A DNA stretch of 50,560 nucleotides from Noviherbaspirillum galbum (GCF_010974945.1 NZ_JAAIVB010000054.1:1-50560); one strand, 5' to 3'. Shown: positions 18,705-28,898, counted from the stretch's first letter. Numbers and translations are program-made. The notes: generated from the letters alone by a model not told the origin.

Positions 18705-19415
18705 TCAGTATGTAACCTCGACGATTCCGCCCAATTTTGCAACACCGCTGATCACTTGCCCGGATGGCGTGCGCACCTGGGTGACCTGTCCTTCCGTTGC
18801 ATTGTTGAGTGCCCGCGCCTCGGACGAGATCTGGAAGCCGGGCCCGATGGTGGTGAGCTTGATCAGTTGGCCTTGCTGTATTGCCTGTTGCGTCTTCAAG
18901 GTGTCGGAACGTAGCGGGACGCCGGCCGGCAGGGAGGCGGACACGCTGCGGCCAATCGCCTGCGCGTCGTTGGTGATCACCGTCGCTGGCAGGGTCGCAA
19001 GGTCTCCCTTGATTTTTGTCAAATCTCCGGCGGTAACGATATGCCCTTGGGCAAGCGGCACCGCAGTGACGACATATTCCGCGATGACCTGGATCGAGGC
19101 CGGAACATAGATCGTCCAGTTCGACGGCGCATTGCAGCGGATGCCGATCGACGTCTTGCCCCATAGCCGGCTTCCTGGCGGCAGAAAGGCTTCCGGCGCC
19201 GGGCATGCCGGCAGATTGAGGCGGGAATCGATGGTCCCGAGGGTATGGCTGGCCTGCCCGGGCAGTCCAGCCGTCTGGGATTGAAGGAACTGGTCCGCTA
19301 CGCCGCGAAGGGAAACGAGGTCCTGTCTGGCAACGGGCTGCGCCGCGGTTGGTGCGGCAAGGCTCGCCATCAGGATCGCGGCTGGCAAGAGAACGGGGAG
19401 CGGACGAAGTGTCAT
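18705..19415 (-). CDS. flgA: P-ring assembly chaperone FlgA
   Basis: FlgA is a periplasmic chaperone for FlgI polymerisation around the rod. The 236-residue product has a Sec signal peptide (PVLLPAAILMASLAAPTAAQ, cleavage near residue 26), a middle domain with CPAPEAFLPPGSRLWGKTSIGIRC, and a C-terminal SAF domain (VPLAQGHIVTAGDLTKIKGDL). It is divergent from flgB across a 190-base promoter region and upstream of flgM. The ribosome-binding site is weak. Confidence 0.94.
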   Translation of the reverse strand: MTLRPLPVLLPAAILMASLAAPTAAQPVARQDLVSLRGVADQFLQSQTAGLPGQASHTLGTIDSRLNLPACPAPEAFLPPGSRLWGKTSIGIRCNAPSNWTIYVPASIQVIAEYVVTAVPLAQGHIVTAGDLTKIKGDLATLPATVITNDAQAIGRSVSASLPAGVPLRSDTLKTQQAIQQGQLIKLTTIGPGFQISSEARALNNATEGQVTQVRTPSGQVISGVAKLGGIVEVTY

Positions 19416-19605
19416 GACGTCGGTGAAAAGCCTTTTCTACAGGCGTAATCCTAAATTCCCGGCAATGATTCAAAAGCGGAAACAGGCGATGGTTTTTCGC
19501 GCTTATCACCCGATCAATGCTCAAGCCGGTCCGTATCATCGAGCATAGACAAATTGCCGCTATCTGTTCGTCATCTTGCCGGCGCGGTAATGTTCAGGAG
19601 TTAAC

Positions 19606-20031
19606 ATGGTCGGGAAACTGGATGAGGCCTTGCGTTTTCATGAAACCGCATTGAGCCTTCGGGCGCAGCGCCAGCAGCTGCTCGCATCGAACATCGCCAA
19701 TGCGGACACACCGAATTACAAGGCGCGCGACATCGACTTCGGGGGCGCGCTGAAGGACGCGCTGGCGCGAAGCTCGCCCGCGTCCGCGCCGACAGCCTCG
19801 CCGCTTATGCGAACCGCCGCCACCCATCTGAACGGCGTCGCCGCCGACAAGATCACTGGCGGCGCCACCGCGCAGTTCCGCACCGCCGCGCAGGGAAGCG
19901 TCGACGGCAACACGGTCGACATGGATGCGGAGCGCAACCAGTTCGTCGACAACGCCGTGCGTTATGAGGCAGGGCTGACGCTCATCAGCGGCCAGATCAA
20001 GAACCTGCTCGCCGCCATCCAGAGCCAATAA
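19606..20031 (+). CDS. flgB: Proximal rod protein FlgB
   Basis: FlgB is a component of the flagellar rod. The 141-residue protein has the rod/hook signature [21 protein letters not shown] near residue 25-45 and the helical C-terminus ([18 protein letters not shown]) common to axial proteins. AGGAG precedes the ATG. It opens the flgBCDEFGHIJ operon; flgC starts 2 bases after its stop. Confidence 0.95.
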   Translation: MVGKLDEALRFHETALSLRAQRQQLLASNIANADTPNYKARDIDFGGALKDALARSSPASAPTASPLMRTAATHLNGVAADKITGGATAQFRTAAQGSVDGNTVDMDAERNQFVDNAVRYEAGLTLISGQIKNLLAAIQSQ

Positions 20032-20033
20032 TC

Positions 20034-20438
20034 ATGTCCCTATTCAACATCTTCAACGTCGCCGGCTCCGCCATGAGCGCGCAAAGCCAGCGCCTGAATA
20101 CCGTCGCCAGCAACATTGCCAATGCCGACAGCACTACCAGCTCGACCGGGCAGACCTACCGCGCCAAGCAAGTCGTCTTTGCCGCCGTGCCGGGAACGTC
20201 GGCGGAGACCACGGCAGTCAAGGTGCAGCAGGTGATCGAGGACCAGTCGCCGCTGAAGAAAGTCTACGATCCCAAGCATCCGCAGGCCGACGAGAACGGC
20301 TACATCACGATGCCGAACGTGAACATGGTGGAGGAGATGGTCAACATGATCTCCGCATCCCGTTCCTACCAGACGAACGTGGAAACCATGAACACCGCGA
20401 AGAACATGCTGCTGAAAACCTTGACCATCGGTCAGTGA
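20034..20438 (+). CDS. flgC: Proximal rod protein FlgC
   Basis: FlgC is a rod subunit that assembles with FlgB and FlgF. The 134-residue product has the axial-protein motif [27 protein letters not shown] and the conserved C-terminal [36 protein letters not shown]. The length is normal. It is in tight linkage with flgB (2 bases) and 25 bases before flgD. Confidence 0.96.
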   Translation: MSLFNIFNVAGSAMSAQSQRLNTVASNIANADSTTSSTGQTYRAKQVVFAAVPGTSAETTAVKVQQVIEDQSPLKKVYDPKHPQADENGYITMPNVNMVEEMVNMISASRSYQTNVETMNTAKNMLLKTLTIGQ

Positions 20439-20463
20439 CGGCAATGATGACCAAGGAGGCAAG

Positions 20464-21150
20464 ATGACCACCGTGCAAAACAACCTGACCGCGTCGCTCC
20501 AGGACCAACTGGCGCAAATCAGCGGCAGCACCACCAAGAAGGCCACGGACGGATCGGACATCTCCGCCGTCCAGGATCGGTTCATGACCCTGCTGGTGAC
20601 GCAGATGAAGAACCAGGATCCATTGAATCCCATGGATAACGCCGCGGTGACCGGGCAGATGGCGCAGCTATCCACCGTCACGGGTATCAACAAGCTGAAC
20701 ACCACCCTGGAAGCGCTCAAGAGCAGCTACCAGTCTTCCCAGACGATGGCCGCGACGGGAATGATCGGCCATGGGGTGCTCGTGCCGGGGCAGACCGTCA
20801 GCCTTGCCGATGGCAAGTCTATCTTCGGCGTGGAATTGCCCGATCCCGCCGATTCACTGCAGGTCACCGTCAAGAATCCGGCGGGATCCGTCGTGCGTAC
20901 CCTCGATCTCGGATCGGCGGAGGCTGGCGTACATGCCATTGCCTGGGATGGCGCCACGGATGCGGGAACGACCGCGGCGAACGGCACGTACCGCATCGAG
21001 ATCAAGGCGCTGCGCGGCGGCGCCAGCGCCGATGCGACGGCGCTGACCTTCGGCCAGGTACAGAGCGTGACGACGGGAGCGACCGGCGTCAAGTTGAACA
21101 TGCCCGGATTGGGCGCATTGGATATGTCTGCCGTCCGGCAGGTCATGTAA
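20464..21150 (+). CDS. flgD: Hook cap / hook assembly scaffold FlgD
   Basis: FlgD caps the growing hook and guides FlgE polymerisation. The 228-residue product has the N-terminal signature DRFMTLLVTQMKNQDPLNPMDNAAVTGQMAQLSTVTGINKLN at about 38-80, then a hinge. The C-terminal FlgD-type beta domain shows VVRTLDLGSAEAGVHAIAWDGATDAG and a final GQVQSVT strand. AAGGAGG precedes the ATG. Confidence 0.95.
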   Translation: MTTVQNNLTASLQDQLAQISGSTTKKATDGSDISAVQDRFMTLLVTQMKNQDPLNPMDNAAVTGQMAQLSTVTGINKLNTTLEALKSSYQSSQTMAATGMIGHGVLVPGQTVSLADGKSIFGVELPDPADSLQVTVKNPAGSVVRTLDLGSAEAGVHAIAWDGATDAGTTAANGTYRIEIKALRGGASADATALTFGQVQSVTTGATGVKLNMPGLGALDMSAVRQVM

Positions 21151-21182
21151 GACTCAGTGAAGCGAAAAGCGAGGAGCGAAGT

Positions 21183-22469
21183 ATGAGTTTTCAACAAGGT
21201 TTGAGCGGCCTGAACGGTGCGTCCAAGACTCTCGAGACGATTGGCAACAACCTGGCCAACTCCAATACCGCGGGCTTCAAGAGCTCGCAGGTCCAGTTCG
21301 CCGACATGTACGCGAATTCGCTGAGCGGCAGCGGTGCGGCTTCGGTCGGCATCGGTACCCAGGTGTCGCGGATCGCGCAGCAGTTCACGCAGGGAAACAT
21401 CAACGCGTCCACCAATCCGCTCGACATGGCCATCAATGGCAACGGCTTCTTTGGCGTGCAGATGCCTGACGGCAGCCAGGCATTCAGCCGCAATGGCCAG
21501 TTCCAGCTTGACCAGAGCGGCTTCGTGGTTACGGCGACCGGGCAAAAGCTGATGGGCTACGTGAAATCGGCTTCGGGCAGCGAACAGATCCAGCCCCTCG
21601 TAATCGACATGACCAAGGGCTACGATCCGAAGGCGACGGTGGGTGTCAGCATGGCGCTCAACCTCGACTCGCGGAACACCGTGCCGACCACGACCTTCGA
21701 TCCCGCCAATCCGACGGCCGGCGGTTTCAACAGCACGAGTTCTTGCACCGTATATGACTCCAAGGGCGTGCCCCACGTGGTGCAGGCTTATTTCGTCAAG
21801 GCAGCCGACGGCTGGGACGTGTACGCGCAAAGCGATGTCGTGATTCCGCCGGCGACCGCTCCCGATGCGGCCCAGCTGCTGACGACGTCGACGGCGCGCA
21901 GCCTGACGTTCGACCAGGGCGGCAAGCTGACCACCACGATGTCGCCCGCGCCCACCCTGACTTTCCAGCTCGATCCGGCCTCCGGTGCGACCGGCGCCGA
22001 CGCGGCGGATGCGGGCCTGAACCAGATGACGGTGAAGCTGGACTTCACTAATACGACGGAATACGGCGCGCCATTCAGCGTGAACGGCCTCGCGCAAAAT
22101 GGCGGTTACAGCGCAGGCCGCCTGTCGGGATTCTCGATCGGCTCCGACGGTACGGTCCTGGGTCGCTATACCAATGGCCAGACGCAGTCGCTGGGCCAGG
22201 TCGCGCTCTACGGATTCCGCAACGTCAACGGTCTCCAGCCGGTCGGCAACAACACCTGGGTTCCGACCTCTCCGTCGGATGCCGGCGCGGCCAACAAGCC
22301 GGGAACGGGCGGCCTGGGCGTGATCCAGTCCGCGTCCATCGAAGAATCCAACGTCGACATGACCGCCGAGCTCGTCAACATGATCACGGCGCAGCGCGTG
22401 TACCAGGCCAATGCGCAGACCATCAAGACGCAGGACCAGGTGCTGCAGACGCTGGTCAACCTCCGGTAA
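21183..22469 (+). CDS. flgE: Flagellar hook protein FlgE
   Basis: FlgE polymerises into the hook that joins rod and filament. The 428-residue protein begins MSFQQGLSGLNGASKTLETIGNNLANSNTAGFKSSQ, the axial D0 signature, continues with IDLAINGNGFF-like DMAINGNGFFGV, and ends NVDMTAELVNMITAQRVYQANAQTIKTQDQVLQTLVNLR. The length is in the usual range. GAGGAGCGAAGT precedes the ATG. It is the major hook-class export substrate whose length is measured by FliK. Confidence 0.97.
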   Translation: MSFQQGLSGLNGASKTLETIGNNLANSNTAGFKSSQVQFADMYANSLSGSGAASVGIGTQVSRIAQQFTQGNINASTNPLDMAINGNGFFGVQMPDGSQAFSRNGQFQLDQSGFVVTATGQKLMGYVKSASGSEQIQPLVIDMTKGYDPKATVGVSMALNLDSRNTVPTTTFDPANPTAGGFNSTSSCTVYDSKGVPHVVQAYFVKAADGWDVYAQSDVVIPPATAPDAAQLLTTSTARSLTFDQGGKLTTTMSPAPTLTFQLDPASGATGADAADAGLNQMTVKLDFTNTTEYGAPFSVNGLAQNGGYSAGRLSGFSIGSDGTVLGRYTNGQTQSLGQVALYGFRNVNGLQPVGNNTWVPTSPSDAGAANKPGTGGLGVIQSASIEESNVDMTAELVNMITAQRVYQANAQTIKTQDQVLQTLVNLR

Positions 22470-22549
22470 TGACTGAATTGATGCCGGCATGAATCAGGCG
22501 AAGGACGTTAGCCGATGAATGGCGCCGGCAGGGTAACTGGAGGAGCGAC

Positions 22550-23290
22550 ATGGATCGCATGATTTACACGGCGATGTCCGGGGCCAAGCACATCCTCGAG
22601 AAGCAGGCAACGACATCGCACAACCTGGCCAACGCCACCACGACGGGTTTCCGCGCGCAGCTGGATTCGTTTCGTGCGGTGCCTGTGCTGAACTCGCCGT
22701 CGCCCACCCGCAGCTTCGTGGTCGATTCGACGGTAGGCACCGATTACACGCCCGGCGCCATCCAGCAAACAGGTCGTGACCTGGACGTGGCCGTGCAGGG
22801 GAAGGGCTGGATCTCGGTGCAACTCGAGGATGGTTCCGAGGCCTTCACCCGCGACGGCAGCCTGAAGACCAATGAAAACGGCATCCTGCAGACGCGCGCC
22901 GGCGCGACCGTGCTTGGCGATGGCGGCCCCATCACCGTTCCTCCGGATGTGACGGTCTCCGTGGCAAAGGATGGCACCGTGTCGGCCATCGCCGCCGGCT
23001 TCAAGCCGGGCGCGGCAACCGTGCTCGGGCGCATCAAGCTGGTCAATCCCGCCGAGGACAACATCGTGCGCGGCGACGATGGCCTGTTCCGCACCAAGGA
23101 CGGCAACCCTCCCGATGCGGACGCGAGCGTGGCGCTCGTCGGCGGCGCGCTGGAAGGCAGCAACGTCAGCGTGGTCGATGCCATGGTGGACATGATTTCC
23201 CTGGCACGCCAGTTCGAACTGCAAATGAACCTGCTGAAGAACGCGGAAAGCAATGAAACAAAAGCCGCCCAGCTCTTTGGATTGAGCTGA
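22550..23290 (+). CDS. flgF: Proximal/middle rod protein FlgF
   Basis: FlgF is a rod subunit. The 246-residue product starts MDRMIYTAMSGAKHILEKQATTSHNLANATTTGFRAQ and has DVAVQGKGWISVQ and the C-terminal VSVVDAMVDMISLARQFELQMNLLKNAE helix, as expected for the family. GGAGGAGCGAC precedes the ATG. It lies between flgE and flgG in the standard order. Confidence 0.96.
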   Translation: MDRMIYTAMSGAKHILEKQATTSHNLANATTTGFRAQLDSFRAVPVLNSPSPTRSFVVDSTVGTDYTPGAIQQTGRDLDVAVQGKGWISVQLEDGSEAFTRDGSLKTNENGILQTRAGATVLGDGGPITVPPDVTVSVAKDGTVSAIAAGFKPGAATVLGRIKLVNPAEDNIVRGDDGLFRTKDGNPPDADASVALVGGALEGSNVSVVDAMVDMISLARQFELQMNLLKNAESNETKAAQLFGLS

Positions 23291-23345
23291 GCCCCCTGAA
23301 TCAATAATGCAATGAAGCACGCGCCGTCGTGCAATCGGGTGAAAC

Positions 23346-24128
23346 ATGATCAGATCGCTTTGGATTTCGAAAACCGGGCTGGATGCGCAGCAGACGCAGA
23401 TGGACACCATCTCGAACAACCTGGCCAACGTCAATACGGCCGGGTTCAAGCGCACTCGAGCGGTGTTCGAGGACCTGCTTTACCAGACCGTGCGGCAGCC
23501 CGGAGCTCAGTCTTCCCAGCAAACCCAGTTGCCATCCGGCCTGCAGATCGGCACCGGCGTGCGTCCGGTCGCGGCCGAGCGCATCCACACGCAGGGCAAC
23601 CTGCAGCAGACGGGTAACGAGAAGGACGTGGCGATCCAGGGTTCCGGCTTCTTCCAGGTACTGCTGCCGGATGGAACCACGGCCTACACCCGCGATGGAT
23701 CGTTCCAGGTGGATGCCAACGGTCAGATGGTTACCTCCAGCGGCTTCGTGGTCCAGCCTGCGATCACCATTCCCGCCAATGCGGAAAGCATTACCGTGGG
23801 ACGCGACGGCACGGTGTCCGTCAAGGTCCCGTCGGCCACGGCGCCAACCCAGGTTGGTACCCTGCAGCTCGCCACCTTCCTGAATCCGGCAGGCCTCGAA
23901 TCGAAGGGAGAGAATCTCTACGTCGAAACGGCCGCCTCGGGCAGTCCGAGCACCAACACGCCTGGCACCAACGGCGCCGGCCTGCTGACGCAAGGGTATA
24001 TCGAGACGTCCAACGTCAACGTGGTCGAGGAACTGGTGAACATGATCCAGACCCAGCGCGCCTATGAAATCAACAGCAAGGCGATCCAGACGTCGGACCA
24101 GATGCTGCAACGTCTCTCGCAGCTCTGA
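23346..24128 (+). CDS. flgG: Distal rod protein FlgG
   Basis: FlgG forms the distal rod that passes through the P and L rings. The 260-residue protein begins [48 protein letters not shown], which includes the FlgG-specific segment after the axial motif. It then has [17 protein letters not shown] and ends [38 protein letters not shown]. It has the normal family length of 260. Confidence 0.97.
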   Translation: MIRSLWISKTGLDAQQTQMDTISNNLANVNTAGFKRTRAVFEDLLYQTVRQPGAQSSQQTQLPSGLQIGTGVRPVAAERIHTQGNLQQTGNEKDVAIQGSGFFQVLLPDGTTAYTRDGSFQVDANGQMVTSSGFVVQPAITIPANAESITVGRDGTVSVKVPSATAPTQVGTLQLATFLNPAGLESKGENLYVETAASGSPSTNTPGTNGAGLLTQGYIETSNVNVVEELVNMIQTQRAYEINSKAIQTSDQMLQRLSQL

Positions 24129-24146
24129 TCGGCCGGTAGATCATTC

Positions 24147-24806
24147 ATGAACAGGCTGTCCACCCTTGCCATTTCGTCGATGACCGCGTGCCTGCTGGCC
24201 GCGTGCGGCACCACGCCGCCCAGCATCATCGAACATGCGACGAGCGCGCGGCCCATATTGCCGGCCACTCCCACGCCCTCGAACGGCGCGATTTTCCAGG
24301 CCGCCGCATACCGCCCGCTGTTCGAGGACAGGCGCGCAAGGCTGGTAGGCGACATGGTCACGGTGACGATCACCGAGAGCACCAGCGCGGTCAAGAACGG
24401 CGCGAACTCGGGCAGCCGCAGCGGCAGCCTGGCGGTCGCGATGCCGGGCTTCCTCGGCCGCACCGGGGCGATCTCGGGCACCGGATCGATTGCCAACAAG
24501 TTCGAGGACAAGGAAGCCGCCACCGCGAGCAACACCTTCTCGGGAACGATGACCGCAACGGTGGTCGAGGTTCTCCCGAACGGCAACCTCGTGATCAGTG
24601 GCGAGAAACAGGTTGCCTTCGACAAGGCGACCGAGTACGTGCGCATGTCGGGCGTCGTCAGCCCCGACCGCATCGGCACGGGTAACGTCGTTTCCTCCGC
24701 CTACATCGCGGATGCCCGGATCGAGTATCGGACCAACAGCCGCATCGACAAGGCGGAATTCATGTCACAGGTGGCGCGCTTCTTCATGAGCGTGATGCCG
24801 CTATAA
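24147..24806 (+). CDS. flgH: L-ring lipoprotein FlgH
   Basis: FlgH forms the outer-membrane L ring, a bushing for the rod. The 219-residue product has a lipoprotein signal ending LLAAC with lipidated Cys20, then GAIFQAAAYRPLFEDRRARLVGDMVTVTITE, the conserved family segment. It ends with ARIEYRTNSRIDKAEFMSQVARFFMSVMPL. It follows flgG by 18 bases and precedes flgI. Its presence confirms a Gram-negative envelope. Confidence 0.97.
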   Translation: MNRLSTLAISSMTACLLAACGTTPPSIIEHATSARPILPATPTPSNGAIFQAAAYRPLFEDRRARLVGDMVTVTITESTSAVKNGANSGSRSGSLAVAMPGFLGRTGAISGTGSIANKFEDKEAATASNTFSGTMTATVVEVLPNGNLVISGEKQVAFDKATEYVRMSGVVSPDRIGTGNVVSSAYIADARIEYRTNSRIDKAEFMSQVARFFMSVMPL

Positions 24807-24826
24807 GGAACAAGAGGAAGAATAGC

Positions 24827-25942
24827 GTGAAGGCAGTCTGGACAAGGTGCGCATCGATGCTGCTGTTGGCCGCGGGGTGTTTCGCCGCGCTGCCTGCGGG
24901 AGCGGAGCGCCTGAAAGACCTGGCATCCATCCAGGGCGTGCGCCAGAACCAGCTGATCGGATACGGCCTGGTGGTCGGTCTCGACGGCAGCGGCGACCAG
25001 ACGACGCAAACGCCATTCACCGTGCAGAGCGTGGTCAGCATGCTCCAGGGCATGGGCATCAACCTGCCTGCGGGCACCACCCTTCAACTCAAGAACGTGG
25101 CGGCAGTGATGGTCACGACGAGCTTGCCGGCGTTCGCTCGCCCGGGACAGACGCTGGACATCACGGTGTCTTCGATGGGCAATGCCAAAAGCCTGCGCGG
25201 CGGCACCTTGCTGATGACGCCGTTGAAAGGCGCGGATGGCCAGGTCTATGCCATGGCCCAGGGTAACGTCCTCGTGGGGGGCGTTGGCGCTTCTGCAAAT
25301 GGCAGCAAGGCGCAGATCAACCATCTCAGCGTGGGGCGGATATCCGCCGGCGCAACGGTGGAGCGCGCGGTGCAGACCTCGATGGGCGAGGGCGGCGTCG
25401 TGTTCCTCGAACTGAACGACACCGATTTTTCCACCGCGAGCCGGGTCGTCGAAGCCGTCAACAAGCGCTTCGGCACGGACACCGCGGCGGCGCAGGACGG
25501 CCGTGTCATCCGGGTGCGCACGCCGGTCGGTAGCGACGAGCGCGTCGCCTTTCTCGGCGCCCTGGAGAGCTTGAACGTGACGCCGGCGCAGATGAGCGCC
25601 AAGGTCATCCTGAACGCGCGCACCGGTTCCGTCGTCATGAACCAGGCGGTGACGCTCGACAATTGCGCGGTATCGCATGGCAACTTGTCGGTGGTGATCA
25701 ACACCGAGCCGGTGATCAGCCAGCCCGCGCCGCTGTCCGGCGGACAGACCGTGGTTGCCGCGACGTCGCAGATCGATATCAAGAAGGATCCCGGCCAGGT
25801 TCTCCTCCTGAAGGGCGGGACCTCGCTGGCCGATGTGGTCAAGGCATTGAATGCGATCGGTGCCACGCCGCAGGACTTGCTGGCCATTCTTCAGGCGATG
25901 AAGGCCGCGGGTGCGCTGCGGGCCGAACTGGAAATCATTTAA
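24827..25942 (+). CDS. flgI: P-ring protein FlgI
   Basis: FlgI forms the periplasmic P ring. The 371-residue product has a signal peptide (cleavage after AGA, about residue 26) and the mature start ERLKDLASIQGVRQNQLIGYGLVVGLDGSGDQT, diagnostic for the family. It ends LADVVKALNAIGATPQDLLAILQAMKAAGALRAELEII. The start is GTG 24827. Its chaperone FlgA is encoded divergently at 18705-19415. Confidence 0.97.
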   Translation: MKAVWTRCASMLLLAAGCFAALPAGAERLKDLASIQGVRQNQLIGYGLVVGLDGSGDQTTQTPFTVQSVVSMLQGMGINLPAGTTLQLKNVAAVMVTTSLPAFARPGQTLDITVSSMGNAKSLRGGTLLMTPLKGADGQVYAMAQGNVLVGGVGASANGSKAQINHLSVGRISAGATVERAVQTSMGEGGVVFLELNDTDFSTASRVVEAVNKRFGTDTAAAQDGRVIRVRTPVGSDERVAFLGALESLNVTPAQMSAKVILNARTGSVVMNQAVTLDNCAVSHGNLSVVINTEPVISQPAPLSGGQTVVAATSQIDIKKDPGQVLLLKGGTSLADVVKALNAIGATPQDLLAILQAMKAAGALRAELEII

Positions 25943-25945
25943 TCC

Positions 25946-26821
25946 ATGGTGTCTTCTACCAACCTCACGGGAAAGCTTGCTGTCGACGTCAAGGGCGTCA
26001 ACGAGCTGCGCCAGGCCGCCAGGCAGAACTCGCCTGAAGCGATCAAGTCGACGGCCAAGCAGTTCGAGGCGCTGTTCATGAACATGGTGCTCAAGAGCAT
26101 GCGCGATGCGACGCCGCAGAACGGCATGTTCGACAGTGATCAGTCGCGCATGTACACCAGCATGCTGGACCAGCAGATCAGCCAGACGATGGCATCGCGT
26201 GGAATCGGCCTGGCCGATGTCCTGGCGCGCCAGCTTTCAGGCATGGCGAAGTCGAACGATGCGCCGGTGTCCGGCGTCGGCGACCTTTCCATGCCCGCGG
26301 GCATGGAAGGGCTTGCGCAGCAATCCGGCCAGGACCCGGTGCGCAGCAATCCTACCCAGGCGCCGCACGTACGCAACTTCATCGACAAGCTCGCGTCCCA
26401 TGCCGCGGAAGCGAGCGATGTATCGGGCATTCCGGCCAAGTTCATGCTCGGCCAGGCCGCGCTTGAAAGCGGCTGGGGGCGTCATGAGATCAAGGGCGTC
26501 AATGGCGCGCAAAGCCATAACCTCTTCGGCATCAAGGCCGGCAATGGCTGGAAAGGGAAGGTCGTCGAGGCAGTCACGACCGAATACGTGAATGGCGCTC
26601 CCCAGACGAAGCGGGAAAAGTTTCGTGCCTACGATTCGTATGCCGACGCGTTCAAGGATTACGCCAGCCTCCTGAAGAACAATCCACGTTATGAAAATGT
26701 CATTGCCAATGCCCAGGATGTGAATGGGTTTGCGCAAGGGCTGCAGCGCGCGGGGTATGCGACCGACCCGTATTACGCCGCAAAACTGACCAGGCTGATC
26801 AAGCAGACTATGTCTGCATGA
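25946..26821 (+). CDS. flgJ: Rod cap and peptidoglycan hydrolase FlgJ
   Basis: FlgJ caps the growing rod and opens the peptidoglycan. The 291-residue product has an N-terminal rod-cap domain (AAKQFEALFMNMVLKSMRDATP, residues about 35-60) and a C-terminal glucosaminidase-type domain from about 150. The catalytic glutamate is E174 in GQAALESGWGRHEI, followed by NLFGIKAG. The two-domain form is typical of beta- and gammaproteobacteria. It starts 3 bases after flgI and ends the flgB-J operon. flgK has its own promoter downstream. Confidence 0.96.
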   Translation: MVSSTNLTGKLAVDVKGVNELRQAARQNSPEAIKSTAKQFEALFMNMVLKSMRDATPQNGMFDSDQSRMYTSMLDQQISQTMASRGIGLADVLARQLSGMAKSNDAPVSGVGDLSMPAGMEGLAQQSGQDPVRSNPTQAPHVRNFIDKLASHAAEASDVSGIPAKFMLGQAALESGWGRHEIKGVNGAQSHNLFGIKAGNGWKGKVVEAVTTEYVNGAPQTKREKFRAYDSYADAFKDYASLLKNNPRYENVIANAQDVNGFAQGLQRAGYATDPYYAAKLTRLIKQTMSA

Positions 26822-26878
26822 CGGCAAGCCAAGGCGGGCGGATGGGCAGGGAACGATCAGATATAAGGCAGGGCGTCC

Positions 26879-26905
26879 TCAAGTTTGGTCGGTTTCTGCC
26901 GTTCA
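26879..26905 (+). promoter_or_regulatory. Sigma-28 promoter for flgKL
   Basis: TCAAGTTT (26879-26886, 7/8), an 11-base spacer and GCCGTTCA (26898-26905, 6/8) match TAAAGTTT-N11-GCCGATAA. The site is in the 114-base gap between flgJ and flgK, about 30 bases before the flgK ATG. This fits late (FliA-dependent) expression of the hook-associated proteins. Confidence 0.75.
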
Positions 26906-26935
26906 CAGGCCTGTCGAACCGGAAAAAGAGCGATC

Positions 26936-28870
26936 ATGGGCTTTAGCATATTAGGAGTAGGGCAAAGCGCGCTGGCGGCGGCCCAGGCCGGCCTCGCCAC
27001 GACCGCGCATAACATTGCCAATGCATCAACGCCGGGATATTCGCGCCAGGTCGTCCTCCAGGGATCGGCCGGCGGACAGGATTTCGGATATGGCTTCGTC
27101 GGCAAGGGAACGCAAGTGGCCGACGTCCGGCGCGTCTACGATGACTTGCTGACCGAACGGGTCCGTGCCGCCCAGTCCTCGTCCAGCCGCCTCGACGCCT
27201 ACTACAGCCAGATCTCGCAGATCAACAACCAGTTCAGCGATGCCACCACCGGGCTCTCGCCCAGCCTCCAGGACTTCTTCAAGGGCGTCCAGGACCTGGC
27301 GGCCAATCCGAATTCCAACGCTTCCCGCCAGTCCATGCTGTCTTCCGCGGAGGCGCTTGCCTCGCGGTTCCAGAGCCTGAACAGCCAACTGCAGGAAGTG
27401 GGGGACGGCATCAACAGCCAGATCAATGCCACGGTAGGCTCGATCAATGCCTATTCGACGCAGATCGCCCAGCTCAACGACGAAATCGAGAAAGCCCAGG
27501 CCGGCTTGGACGGGAAGACCGCAAACGACCTGCTGGACCAGCGCGACCAGGCCGTCAACGAGTTGAGCAAGCAGATCAAGGCCACGGTGGTCAAGCAGGG
27601 CAACAGCTATAACGTCTTCATCGGCAACGGCCAGCCGCTCGTGGTCGGCGCGAAAACGTTCACCTTGGTGGCACCGAAGTCGACCACCGACCCGTCCCGC
27701 CTGAGCGTGGGCATCGTGGTCAACGGCAGCACGATCAACATTCCGGAAACCGACCTGCAGGGCGGCAGCCTGGGCGGGCTCCTCGAGTTCAGGGGCAAGA
27801 TGCTGGACGTGACCCAGAATGCCCTCGGTCGCATCGCGATCGGGCTGGGAACCGCCTTCAATGACCAGCATGCCCTTGGCCAGGACCAGGCGGGTCTTCC
27901 CGGCGGGAAGTTCTTCAATGTGGGTACGCCCTATGTGCAGCCGGCATCGACGAATCGCGCCGCGACATCAAGCGATCCGGCGGCGGGCATTGGCGCGGCG
28001 ATCACGGATGCGAGCCAGCTGAACAACAGCAATTACCGGCTGCAGTATTCCGACAGCAAGTATGTCATTACCCGTATGCCGGAAAACGCGGTGGTATACG
28101 ACGACGCTGCGTTTCCGAGCACGCCTAACATCATCCAGGGCGTGACCCTGAGCAATACCGGCGGTTCGATGACATCCGGCGATGAATTTCTCATCCGTCC
28201 GGCGGCGACCGGCGCCGCCAACTTCTCGGTGGCCGTGAATGATATCGCCCGCATCGCCGCGGCGGCGCCGATCCGGACCGCGTCCAGCACCGCGAACTCC
28301 GGCACCGGCTCCATCAGCGCCGGCAGCGTGAATGGACCCGCACCGGTCAATGGCAACCTGCAGCAGCCGGTCACGATCACGTTCACTTCTGCCACAACGT
28401 TCGACATTACCGGCACCGGCACCGGCCTGCCGGCGACAGGACTTAGCTATACCTCCGGTTCGGACATCAGCTACAACGGCTGGACCGTCCAGATCACCGG
28501 CGACCCGGCGGCCAACGACAGCTTCAGCATCGGACCGAATACCGGCGGCGTCGGCGACGGACGCAATGCCGTCGCGCTGGGCAAGCTCCAGACCGCGAAC
28601 CTGCTCGATGGCGGAACAGCAAACGTGCAGGGTTCCTATGCCCAGCTGGTCAGCCTCGTCGGCAACAAGTCGCACGAGGTAGAAGTAACCCGCAATGCGG
28701 AGTCGACCTTCCTCGACCAGGCAACGACTGCACAGCAGGCAGTGTCGGGCGTCAACCTCGACGAAGAAGCGACCAACCTGATGCGCTACCAGCAGGCGTA
28801 CCAGGCGGCCGGCAAGGTCATGCAGGCGGCAAGCTCCTTGTTCGAACTCCTGCTGGACCTGACCAAGTGA
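26936..28870 (+). CDS. flgK: Hook-associated protein 1, FlgK
   Basis: FlgK is the first hook-filament junction protein. From ATG 26936 (GGAAAAAGAG upstream) it has 644 residues. The N-terminus is SILGVGQSALAAAQAGLATTAHNIANASTPGYSRQVV, and the C-terminus is VSGVNLDEEATNLMRYQQAYQAAGKVMQAASSLFELLLDLTK. An inserted beta-rich module near bases 28369-28545 (ITFTSATTFDI, then NGWTVQITGDPAANDSFSI) is also present in FlgL. A longer frame back to 26885 overlaps the sigma-28 -10 region and is unlikely to be translated. Confidence 0.96.
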   Translation: MGFSILGVGQSALAAAQAGLATTAHNIANASTPGYSRQVVLQGSAGGQDFGYGFVGKGTQVADVRRVYDDLLTERVRAAQSSSSRLDAYYSQISQINNQFSDATTGLSPSLQDFFKGVQDLAANPNSNASRQSMLSSAEALASRFQSLNSQLQEVGDGINSQINATVGSINAYSTQIAQLNDEIEKAQAGLDGKTANDLLDQRDQAVNELSKQIKATVVKQGNSYNVFIGNGQPLVVGAKTFTLVAPKSTTDPSRLSVGIVVNGSTINIPETDLQGGSLGGLLEFRGKMLDVTQNALGRIAIGLGTAFNDQHALGQDQAGLPGGKFFNVGTPYVQPASTNRAATSSDPAAGIGAAITDASQLNNSNYRLQYSDSKYVITRMPENAVVYDDAAFPSTPNIIQGVTLSNTGGSMTSGDEFLIRPAATGAANFSVAVNDIARIAAAAPIRTASSTANSGTGSISAGSVNGPAPVNGNLQQPVTITFTSATTFDITGTGTGLPATGLSYTSGSDISYNGWTVQITGDPAANDSFSIGPNTGGVGDGRNAVALGKLQTANLLDGGTANVQGSYAQLVSLVGNKSHEVEVTRNAESTFLDQATTAQQAVSGVNLDEEATNLMRYQQAYQAAGKVMQAASSLFELLLDLTK

Positions 28871-28898
28871 TTCCGCGTTGACGCGGAAAGGATAAAAC